Positions 56,406-64,000 of a stretch of 64,000 nt of DNA are shown one piece after another. Under the pieces are notes generated by a model that was not told where the DNA came from, did not search any database, and saw nothing but the letters and a program-made list of their open reading frames with translations. Both the position numbers and the translations under genes were made by a program. Source of the stretch: Gonocerus acuteangulatus (Eukaryota > Arthropoda > Insecta > Hemiptera > Coreidae); NCBI GenBank assembly GCA_946811695.1, contig OX328131.1, forward strand, positions 8,819,326-8,883,325, written 5' to 3'. Numbering within the stretch: the stretch's first letter is position 1; each line of letters begins with the position of its first letter.

Positions 56406-57866
56406 TTATATCATTTTTATTGTTTCATAATGTTTTGTCCATCGCAAGCCTAACTTAATTTCACTTTTAATATTTAAGTTTATATCATTTTAATTTGCTG
56501 TTATGGAATTGTCTTTAAACTATTTCCTTCTTATTAAAATGAATTCTTTCATTTATCCCCCCCCCCAGGTGAATTGAATTTTCCATGCAATTTTCTATTA
56601 ATCTAAATATGCCACGCCTCTTTATTATTGACATATTTACACCCAGCAGTTTTATTACATTTTTATATCTGCTTTCTTTTGTCTGAGATATTTATATCCT
56701 CTGACTACTCCATTATTTAAATATGCTTGCAATTTGAGCACAATATTGTTGCAAAATCAAAAAAGAAAAAAAGAAAAAGAAAGGCCACGAGGACCCTAAG
56801 TGGCAGATACTATAGAGGAATCTGATTCATGACCTTACGACACACTAGGGAGATAGTGTGGTCAGTACTATGCTCCAGCCGCCTGATTTTCCCCTAGGCT
56901 GCTTCGACACCTCAAGCCATTAGCACCCAGGGTATCCATTGGTAAATTTATTAAAGGCTGGGTTGGCCTAGGGACTGCCAGTGAGGCCAAATTCAACCCA
57001 AGAACGAAGACATTAGAAGAAAAAATCTTTATTGTTTGCTCGAGATTCGATCTCAGGTGCTCCAGTTTATTAGTCCAGTGCTCTACCACTGAGCTAACCT
57101 CGACCCCTCGCCAAATCAAATTAATCCCCCTTTAATTTATTTAGTATAAGTCCTTATTGAAATTCCCAAATAGCTTTAATTCATTGTTGTCTATAGCTGC
57201 AACAAAAATATCTAAATTTGTTTTTCTTAGATACCCCTATTTCCTATGACAAAAGGGCTATCCTTAAAGAAGAGCTCATAAACCTTAAGATTTGAAAGAG
57301 AAGCTTTAATATAATGGAAAATGTCAACAACAAAATGTGAAAGTTTATTTGGAACAAAAAGTTTTTAATACTTTCCTTTTGGCTCAATTAACATAAATCC
57401 TGCATCAATTACTTTTTCAATCATAGAAAGAAAAACCTTAGTTACAGATTATTACATGAAAAGGTATAGAAACTAACATATTAATATTATATTTAAAAAA
57501 ACAAAAACAATACAAATAAAGAATAGTTTCAGTTATACTAGATTAAAACTTATAACTAAGTAAGTATAACCTTAATTAAATGCTTCATTTTGTTGCTATT
57601 TTTTAATATATATTTATATATGGACCACACATTATTTTCTTTAAAAAATTATACACAGGTAGTTTGGTTAGGATTTTCTTTAAAGTGGTACTACAATTAC
57701 ATGATTCCAGTATACTTTTTAAAATAAGGGTTAATTTATTTTCCACCCCACATTCAGTGAAAATTTGAAAAATAATTTTTTTAACTGAGCTCTCAACTTA
57801 TAAACTTACTTTCTCATAATTTGAACAAGTGTCATATAATCATTCATTTTAATATATAATATAAAG
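56401..57866. repeat. Internal duplication, copy 2
   Basis: Matches copy 1 at both edges. Its middle holds SINE family C (56781-57107) and about 370 bp not present in copy 1. Confidence 0.8.
56781..57107 (-). mobile_element. SINE family C (tRNA-Ile-like head)
   Basis: Minus strand: head with A box TTAGCTCAGTGGTAGAGCA, anticodon-loop-like CTAATAA (AAT, Ile-like) and B box GATCGAATC, then a body with TGGCAGTCCCTAGGCCAACC and GGAGCATAGTACTGACC, ending GGTCCTCGTGGCC and a pyrimidine/purine-rich run. The body is shared with 9515-9674. Confidence 0.8.
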
Positions 57867-57987
57867 TAGGAGTACCATGACATGCTGGGTAACAGGTATT
57901 TAATATGAAACATGTGTAGCATGCCACACCCGGTAACACCTATTTAATATAAAGTAGGTGTAGCATGGCACACCGGGTAACAGCTAG
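57867..57987 (+). repeat. Three tandem Helitron 3' termini
   Basis: Three successive versions of the hairpin-plus-end: GACATGCTGGGTAACAGGTA (57880), GCCACACCCGGTAACACCTA (57920) and GGCACACCGGGTAACAGCTA (57966), spaced about 45 bp. Only the last ends in a perfect CTAG. Confidence 0.8.
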
Positions 57988-58292
57988 AAGAAGAAGAAAA
58001 CTTTATTTAATGAAATAATAAAGTGGGCTGCCCAACTTTATTGGGTTGCTGGATACACAGCATGCTCATCATTCCTGGAGGCATTCATTTACTTCATAAT
58101 CTTGTTATTTGTTCTGTTTTTTTTCCAAAAGTTCGTGGGCATTAGACCCGCCAAAAAATACAAATTTTTCTCCTAATAATAATAATAAAAAACAAAAAAA
58201 AAAAAAAAAAAAAAACAACAAAAACACAAGAGACAGCGGAGTCTAAGGAACGACGTTTGTTGCATATAAAAAAAAAAAAGGAGTGTAGTCCG
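57988..58292 (-). other. Probable 3' UTR and A-tail of the R2-like LINE (minus)
   Basis: On the minus strand downstream of the frame ending at 58293; an A-run (T-run complement) lies at 58194-58215 with (ATT)n beyond. No other feature. Confidence 0.45.
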
Positions 58293-58730
58293 TTAGTGAC
58301 CATAAATATGTTGGCTTATTATGCCTAGCGAGTCAATAATTATTGACTCAGCTATAACAGGTAGGTGTTCCGGCAGGATTCCAAGTTCTTGTAAGATACT
58401 GCAGGTCATTTTCGGAATTGTACCTCTTGCACCGAACCACAGACCCTTGACAAGGAATTTTCTGGATCCATATTTCTCTAAGAATTTATCTTGGAGATAT
58501 TCAATGCACTTTGAGTAGATCCCTTCCTTTTCCATGCCAATTGACTCCGCTTGCTCGGGATCGTTTGTTTCATAACGGACCGTCGGATCGAGAACGTAGG
58601 CCAAATTACTGTTCCGTGGAAAGGCGACTATATCTGCGTATCTAGAAGACCCATGATCGTCGATGGCGTACACCTCTTCGTGGCAGTTGTAGCCAATCCC
58701 TTCAAGAAGAGCAATGAGCCTGTGCTTCAC
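58293..58730 (-). pseudogene. R2-like LINE, restriction-like endonuclease end
   Basis: 145-residue frame without breaks, opening at a GTG that is simply the truncation edge: KHRLIALLEGIGYNCHEEVY, SRYADIVAFPRNSNLAYVLD, PTVRYETNDPEQAESIGMEK, then GLWFGARGTIPK. A-D-I-V followed by V-L-D-P-T-V-R-Y-E and a later E-K is the PD-D/E-K layout of R2/NeSL-type endonuclease ends; GLWFGARGTI is a motif that I associate with the same arthropod proteins. The RT and zinc fingers upstream are absent (5'-truncated), so it is a dead copy despite an intact frame. A different family from 19335-19618. Confidence 0.7.
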
Positions 58731-60030
58731 ATATATTTATTTGTCTGTTCGCTCATTTCTGGCTTCCCTAGTGGTCCAATTGTGATGAAATTTGGTACAA
58801 AAATCTTTCGTCTAATTTGAAAGGTCAAGTTCGTTAACCAGCAAAATCCACCTACTGGAAGATGGCGTTTGGGGCGAAATTCGCGCAAAAAAAATCGTAA
58901 CGCTTACGTTTTTGAGTTCATAAGCTTGTAAGCACTCGTTTTATATGCTTCCTGGGTTAGGAAAACGAATGAAACCATTTTAAAGGCGATAGTTTTAACC
59001 GTTTTCGAAAAAATTGGAAAAATAATTTTTGAATACCGTTTTTGGTTTAAGTACTTAGAATCATGGGATTCAGTTGAAACAATTTCTGCATGTTCTACTA
59101 TCATCACAACTAATATGTTGAAATTTTGGTTACGTTTGGAGTTATGGAAGGGTTAGAATAAAATATTTTATTAACACACATAAAAAGTTTTAGTAACTTT
59201 GTTTACTTTCCATAATATTTCGAAAAAGGTTGAGAATCTTAGTAAACGGAAGAATACCATTAGAAAGCTTACTAAATGCTCTAAAAAAAAAGGTTCTAAT
59301 GAACGTTTTGATTAGGCGATGTCAATCGGAGAAATAAGAGCATAAAACTTTAAAGTAATTGATTTCGCTTATTCGAACTGTTCTTTTTGTCTGTTTTTTT
59401 ATTCCTTGTTATTTTTTAATTGCTTATAGTTGGATAATGTATTTGAAAATAAAACAGGTTAAGAAAAATAAGAAAAACAATTTAATGTTAGAGATATGGA
59501 TTTCCAAGATATAGCTTTTCAACTGCCTAGCGTCCTTCCTAGGGAGGGTTGTTTGTCTTTTATTTTGGTACTTAGAATTATGGGATAAAGTTGAAACATT
59601 TTCTGCATGTTCGAATTTCATCAACACTAATATGTTGAAATTTTTGTTACGTTTAGAGTAAAGGACGGGTTAGAATAAAATATTTTATTTACAGACAAAA
59701 AAAGTTTTGGTAACTTTGTATACTTTCGTTAGTATCTCGAAAACCGTTGACAATCTTGTGAAGCGGAAGATTACCATTCGAAAGCTTACTAAATGCTCTA
59801 CAAAAAAGGTTCTGACGAAAGTTTTAATTAGGCGACGTCAATCGGAGAAATAAGTGCTTAAAACTTTAAATTAATTGATTTCGTTTATTCGAATGGTTCT
59901 TTTTGTCTGTTTTATTCCTTGTTATTTTTTAATTGCTTATAGTTGGATAATGTATTTGACAATAAAACTGGTTAAATAAAATAACAAAAACAATTTATTG
60001 TTAGAAATATAGATTTCCAGGATTCCAAGA
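58731..60030. repeat. Repeat element with ~530-bp tandem duplication
   Basis: 59030-59520 and 59560-60030 are direct copies (TACTTAGAAT, GGTTAGAATAAAATATTTTA, AAAGCTTACTAAATGCTCTA, GGCGA-GTCAATCGGAGAAATA). 58915-59100 also resembles 15110-15330. 58739-58800 (TTTGTCTGTTCGCTCATTTC, ATGAAATTTGGTAC) looks like a Helitron-type start of another family. No gene; open frames on the minus strand are T-rich shadows. Confidence 0.6.
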
Positions 60031-60342
60031 CCTTGTCACTAGCAGGTCCGTTTCTAGTGTTGCCGACCCTTCCAGGTAAGATTGTAAATCATGACCTTTC
60101 ATGACTTTACTACAAACAGGAATGGCGTTAGTGACCTTAAGAGATGACACGCCATTATAATAATTTATTTAAAAAAAAAAAGACTGGTGGAACCAAAATA
60201 ATAACTGCTTCTATTTTAATCTTTCCAAATTAGACTAGGGGTATGAACGGAACCCCGCTAAGATGCTGCAGTTCCTGTGACACGGACTTTTTTTTTATCC
60301 AGCATCGATTCCCGAAGTTTTTACATTTATTTTGGGGACACC

Positions 60343-60344
<2 letters not shown>
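60031..60344. other. Intergenic with inverted dispersed repeat and GGACACCCTG end
   Basis: 60232-60295 is the inverted AGGAACTGC dispersed repeat; GGGGACACCCTG at 60333-60344 abuts (TA)n, a TA-target element terminus whose partner is not visible. Confidence 0.5.

Positions 60345-60384
<40 letters not shown>
60345..60384. repeat. (TA)n microsatellite
   Basis: 20 TA units next to the CACCCTG terminus. Confidence 0.95.
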
Positions 60385-60387
<3 letters not shown>

Positions 60388-60404
60388 AAATTTTATCTTA
60401 TAGG

Positions 60405-60993
60405 CCTATTACGCACTGTCGACTAGTCGCCGCGACTCAGTATCCCGGCGACTAAAACATGGGCAACTCGGACCGGGCGATCAAGTCGAGCGACAGTATT
60501 CCAAGTACATTCTTGCAGTATGGACCTCAAAGAATTGGCAATTGTAGACGACTGAGGGTCAATTATCTTGGCAGATGAACAGAACTCATTAAAAAATAAA
60601 CAACATTTAAAACTTACCTAAGTTTTTTTTTTCTTCTTCTTGTAATCCTTCCCCTCCAAATAACTATTTCTTCCCACTCCTTTCTCTTCAATTCCCGATT
60701 AGAATATTAGGCACTCAGTAAATCCCAAATAGCTTTTCGGGATGGTATTTCCAATATAATTGTATCAGTATAGAAATCCTGAGCCATTTTTGTGAGAGAG
60801 GACCTGTCGTTAAGACAGTTGCTTGGAGAGTGAAGGCTTCCCTTTGATGCAGTGTCGGCTGTCGCTTGTGAGTCACCCCTTCACTTGTGAGTCGCCCGGG
60901 CGTCCGGCAACCTACATTAGTTTCAATGGGCGCTTACGCACATTGAAACTAATGTATCTCAGAGGCGACTTGTCGACAGTGCATAATAGGCGA
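60405..60993. mobile_element. TIR element (GCCTATTACGCACTGTCGAC ends)
   Basis: Left GCCTATTACGCACTGTCGAC and right complement GCCTATTATGCACTGTCGAC, about 30 bp. Inside the right end a hairpin ACATTAGTTTCAATG with its complement (60911-60957) has a 12-nt loop. No coding. PIF/Harbinger-like by GC-rich ends and size, but the target duplication is not clear, so superfamily is open. Confidence 0.6.
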
Positions 60994-61510
60994 TGGTGTC
61001 GTCATTCAAGGGTTGGATTCTTTGCCCCTTACCGTCCCTAAGCTTACCCAGGATCTAATTAAATTGATGGGCTCCTGCAAAGGGAAAAATGTATCATTCA
61101 CCCTCTTCCAGGTATAAAGTTTTTCATGTTTTTTTTTTTTTAGTAATTTCTTCTGTATTTTAATTAGTATCAACTCTGTCCTCCTTGTTTTACATCCCTG
61201 ATGAAGGTTTGAATTTCAAGCCGAAACCTCGGAAAAAACTCATTTCCTCATTAAAAATGTAGTTTTATTAAGATACCATGACCGAACCCTGGCAAAATTC
61301 TACCTTATCAATATTTTCGTTTGAGTTCTGAAACCTTAAATTAAATTAATTTTAAAAGAATTAATGTACCTACCTATATGCGTTTTGGTTTTTCTTTTAG
61401 TTGAAGGAAATGATTAAGTCCTAACATTTCTAGAAAAAGGATAACCTTTCCGGATACCTGTGTTTTATATTAGTTCACGTTAAAGCGTTAAAATAAATGT
61501 GCATAAATAT
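60994..61510. other. Intergenic, with a Penelope-like motif
   Basis: No gene. A hammerhead-like motif at 61198-61231 (separate entry). Confidence 0.45.
61198..61231 (+). ncRNA. Hammerhead-like motif, second type
   Basis: CUGAUGA, an extended stem II GGUUUGA/UCAAGCC, GAAA, then CCUC. Cores are intact and stem II is the longest of the set, but ACCU is not palindromic, so a dimeric stem III is not obvious. Confidence 0.4.
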
Positions 61511-62130
61511 ACAGGGTGGCCCGAAAATAATGTCGAAGCTTCGAGGTAGTACTTTAAGAAAATTTTCGATTTTGAGGAAACATTTTCATATCAACATGGG
61601 CCCGGAAACCATTCCTAGGAGCATTGGAAACTTAAATCAACGTTTTTCAAGTTTTAAATGGCAATAACTCCACAGCTACTAGGTTTAAGAAAGAAAAAGC
61701 TTTAAATCAAAGTTTTATGCCACTAAATTCCACACATTTTGGTAGCAAGGAATCTAATTTTTCGTCACTGGATATGGAGATTCGTAGGGCCTATCTTTAA
61801 TAATCAGTGTTTTTCAGCGTTGCAATTTGAACATTCGTATAACTGAATCACAGTACCATCAACGCTAGTAAAACACTACTTTTTAAAGATAGGTCAAAGA
61901 AATCTCCAGATCCCCAGGTGCAAAATTAGATTCCTTGGTACCAAAATGTGCAGAATTTAGTGGTCTACAATATTCGTTTAAAGAGTTTTCCTCTAACGCA
62001 ATATGTTGAGAAGTTATCGGGATTTGGAGTCCGAAAAACGTGTTTTTAGCAGGTTTTTTAGCTCCAGCTCCCCTAGAAAAAATTCCCGGACCCATGTTGA
62101 TAGGAACTTTTTTGCTCAGAATCAAATTTC
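61511..62130. mobile_element. Fold-back element with CAGGGTGGCCCG end, truncated
   Basis: Left end ACAGGGTGGCCCGAAAATAA at 61511. Imperfect inverted arms about 61580-61840 and 61880-62110 (AACATGGGCCCGG with its partner GACCCATGTT, GGAATCTAATTTT with AAAATTAGATTCC). The right terminus is missing: the Penelope-like pair starts at 62151. Confidence 0.55.
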
Positions 62131-62205
62131 CTATACGCAGTCGATGTATAGTTGGGATTCGGCTAGGAGAAAAAAACGTCAGACTTTCAGAAAGAAATCT
62201 GTATT

Positions 62206-62243
62206 TGGACGTTTCGGCTGCACATTGGCAGCCTTCTTCAGCT
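62206..62243 (-). ncRNA. Hammerhead-like motif (Penelope-like)
   Basis: Minus strand AGCUGAAGA, GGCUGC/GCAGCC perfect stem II, GAAACGUCC. Upstream UGUAUU can pair with AAUACA downstream as part of stem I. Confidence 0.5.
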
Positions 62244-62688
62244 AAAAAATACATACAAATTATAAGTAAAAAAAAAACATTCAGAAATGAGCGTATTATA
62301 TACATCATGACAATGATTAGAACCAATCTTATTATTAAACAATGAAAATGCGTAGTAATAGTAAGTAAACAGTACAAAAACTAACATTTTTATAAAGAAC
62401 ATTTCCCTCCCTCTCCCCTAGGCATTTTCTAGTGGTACGTATTTGTATATTGATTATTATAAATTGTATTCACCTATAGAATAGATTGAGTTTCTCACAA
62501 TATAAAAATGTTCTTTATAAAAATGTTAGTTTTTGTACTGTTTACTTACTACTTTCAACATACTGTTTACTATCCAACTACCGCATTTTCATTGTTTAAT
62601 AATAAGATTGGTTCTAATCATTGTCATGATGTATATAATACGCTCATTTCTGAATGTTTTTTTTACTTATAATTTGTATGTATTTTTT

Positions 62689-62725
62689 AGCTGAAGAAGG
62701 CTGCCAAAGTGCAGCCGAAACGTCC
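62689..62725 (+). ncRNA. Hammerhead-like motif (Penelope-like)
   Basis: Plus-strand mirror of the above: CUGAAGA, GGCUGC/GCAGCC, GAAACGUCC, with UGUAUU/AAUACA partial stem I. Confidence 0.5.
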
Positions 62726-62760
62726 AATACAGATTTCTTCCTGAAAGTCTGACGTTTTTC

Positions 62761-63445
62761 TCCTAGCCGAATCCCAACCATACCTTGTCTTCGTATCACT
62801 GCAACGGCTAACTATCTCCATCTCCTAGCCGAATCCCAACTATACCTTGTCTTCGTATCTCTGCAACGGCTAACTATCTCCATCTCCTAGCTGAATCCCA
62901 ACCATACCTTGTCTTCGTATCACTGCAACGGCTAACTATCTCCATCTCCTAGTCGAATCCCAACTATACCTTGTCTTCGTATCTCTGCAACGGCTAACTA
63001 TCTCCATCTCCTAGCCGAATCCCAACCATACCCTGACTTCGTATCACTGCAACGGCTAACTATCTCCATCTCCTAGCCGAATCCCAACCATACCCTGACT
63101 TCGTATCACTGCAACGGCTAACTATCTCCATCTCCTAGCCGAATCCCAACCATACCTTGTCTTCGTATCACTGCAACGGCTAACTATCTCCATCTCCTAG
63201 CCGAATCCCAACCATAACTTGTCTTCGTATCTCTGCAACGGCTAACTATCTCCATCTCCTAGCCGAATCCCAACCATACCTTGTCTTCGTATCTCTGCAA
63301 CGGCTAACTATCTCCATCTCCTAGCCGAATCCCAACTATACCTTGTCTTCGTATCACTGCAAGGGCTAACTATCTCCATCTCCTAGCCGAATCCCAACTA
63401 TACCTTGTCTTCGTATCACTGCAACGGCTAACTATCTCCATCTCC
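62761..63445. repeat. 62-bp array (~11 copies) from the Penelope-like end
   Basis: TCCTAGCCGAATCCCAAC recurs every 62 bp from 62761. The unit is the outer end of the Penelope-like repeat (CTAGCCGAATCCCAAC, then CGTATC, GCAACGGCTAACTATCTCC). Variants (CAACCATA/CAACTATA, ATCACTG/ATCTCTG) alternate. Confidence 0.9.
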
Positions 63446-63527
63446 ACAAACTTTCTATAATTACTTTGAAGCTTAAACACTACTTTAGGGTAAATTTGTA
63501 TATGTATAAACATACATACACAAACTT
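63446..63527. other. Spacer, nothing recognised
   Basis: Short AT-rich spacer between the 62-bp array and the GC-richer tail of the window. Confidence 0.4.
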
Positions 63528-63983
63528 ATGTATAAAAGCAGTCATTTTCATGGCAGTTTTTTTTTCGTAAACTTTGGGTTTAGAGACGTTGACATTTTTC
63601 GCAGGCACTGTAGAATTTCGTGTTGCGGACATCTTTATAAGGTTTTCCCTCCCTATATGGAAAAAGAGGCACCCGCTGAAACTCCCATACGACCAAAATC
63701 ACCACAACGGCTCCCAAGAGACACCTTCCATGACGCGAAACTTACAGATGTTATGTACAATACAATACAATATTTTCCGGGCCGACCTCCTCCGTGGGAG
63801 CGCACCGCGGCCAATCGACCTATTGTGCTTGCCCGTCGTTGTCTCCCCTCAGAGTATTACCTTCCAGTAGTCCAGAAGTCTCCTAATGGATATTTCACCT
63901 GGTTCAAGATTGGTATCCTTCGTGTCACCAAAGTACCTAAACCGTATATGATCCAACCGTTCACAGTCACGGATGAGGTGTAA
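63528..63983 (+). CDS. Unassigned open frame, GC-richer than surroundings
   Basis: 151 codons to a TAA at 63981. The first 45 residues are aromatic/Cys-rich (HGSFFFVNFGFRDVDIFRRH) and may lie outside any gene. The rest is Pro/Arg-rich: EAPAETPIRPKSPQRLPRD, then WERTAANRPIVLARRCLPSE and WFKIGILRVTKVPKPYMIQP. The base composition of 63630-63990 is clearly less AT-rich than its flanks, as expected for coding or recently inserted DNA. The minus strand is also open for about 110 codons over the same stretch (reading RRRYTSSVTVNGWIIYG from near 63990), so orientation is uncertain. I recognise no family; a transposon fragment cut by the window edge is likely. Confidence 0.25.
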   Translation: MYKSSHFHGSFFFVNFGFRDVDIFRRHCRISCCGHLYKVFPPYMEKEAPAETPIRPKSPQRLPRDTFHDAKLTDVMYNTIQYFPGRPPPWERTAANRPIVLARRCLPSEYYLPVVQKSPNGYFTWFKIGILRVTKVPKPYMIQPFTVTDEV

Positions 63984-64000
63984 CGGCGTCTCTTCTTCTG

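Larger units (their letters stand above)
53560..57987 (+). mobile_element. Long Helitron (~4.4 kb), stacked 3' ends
   Basis: 5' end TCTATATATATAAAAATC then ACGTGTCTGTCTG, preceded by A. 3' end GGCACACCGGGTAACAGCTAG-type terminus at 57987. The start still has one Helitron internal unit (TTCCTTATACAAATCCGCAC); the interior 53800-57865 is AT-rich filler including a partial duplication, a Penelope-like piece and a SINE. No Rep/helicase. That both ends belong to one element is inferred from matching family and orientation; two unrelated Helitron ends could also be flanking the region. Confidence 0.5.
62151..62783. mobile_element. Penelope-like inverted pair
   Basis: Inverted arms 62151-62394 and 62508-62783 with a 113-bp spacer, the same arrangement as at 41681-42374: each arm holds a hammerhead-like motif pointing outward and ends in CTAGCCGAATCCCAAC. 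Confidence 0.7.

Noticed and set aside
57037..57106. tRNA-Ile gene on the minus strand
   Set aside because: A and B boxes are good, but acceptor pairing is poor and a body shared with 9.5 kb follows directly: SINE family C.

Overview
The window looks like AT-rich, repeat-choked nuclear DNA of an arthropod, most probably an insect. The pointers are intron-bearing host sequence (one class A GPCR exon with canonical splice sites), LINEs of the RTE, Jockey and R2-like groups, tRNA- and 5S-derived SINEs, Helitrons, piggyBac-like, pogo-like and Transib-like DNA transposons, Penelope-like repeats, and many long (TA)n tracts. I see no bacterial operon, CRISPR array or viral genome. The species cannot be named from the sequence.

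Layout. 0-12.3 kb: SINEs, two Transib-like elements (969-2034 and 10736-12143) sitting in the same site of the same SINE family, a decayed pogo-like element, several fold-back elements and (TA)n tracts. 12.3-14.6 kb: a Helitron swollen by a 135-bp tandem repeat with a 539-bp higher-order period. 15.5-23.5 kb: a 5S-derived SINE, a Jockey LINE end split by a piggyBac-like element, an R2-like LINE end, a small LTR retrotransposon split by a MITE, and a long-TIR element. 23.5-29.8 kb: a decayed RTE-type LINE whose C-terminal coding segment has grown into 78 in-frame copies of a 42-bp unit. 30.2-30.8 kb: a 50-bp minisatellite. 32.1-37.8 kb: about 59 copies of a 95/91-bp unit derived from the zinc-knuckle coding end of a Jockey LINE. 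37.8-47.2 kb: fold-back elements, RTE pieces, a Helitron, MITEs, a palindromic Penelope-like pair and SINEs. 47.43-47.56 kb: the one convincing host coding exon, a neuropeptide-type GPCR, followed by 31-bp and 23-bp minisatellites. 51.2-52.2 kb: a Jockey LINE 3' end. 53.6-58.0 kb: a long Helitron carrying a partial internal duplication and three stacked 3' ends. 58.0-64.0 kb: an R2-like LINE end, more TIR and Penelope-like repeats, a 62-bp array and an unassigned open frame.

How the parts relate. Almost every open frame is transposon debris or a by-product of stop-free tandem repeats. The recurrent theme is that transposon ends have seeded satellites: the RTE C-terminus (42 bp), the Jockey zinc knuckle (95 bp), the Helitron interior (135 bp) and the Penelope-like end (62 bp). 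Nested insertions whose target duplications can be read directly (Transib in SINE, piggyBac in Jockey, MITE in LTR element) allow several elements to be delimited to the base. The only host function visible is the GPCR exon, on the + strand; its other exons are not recognisable in the window.
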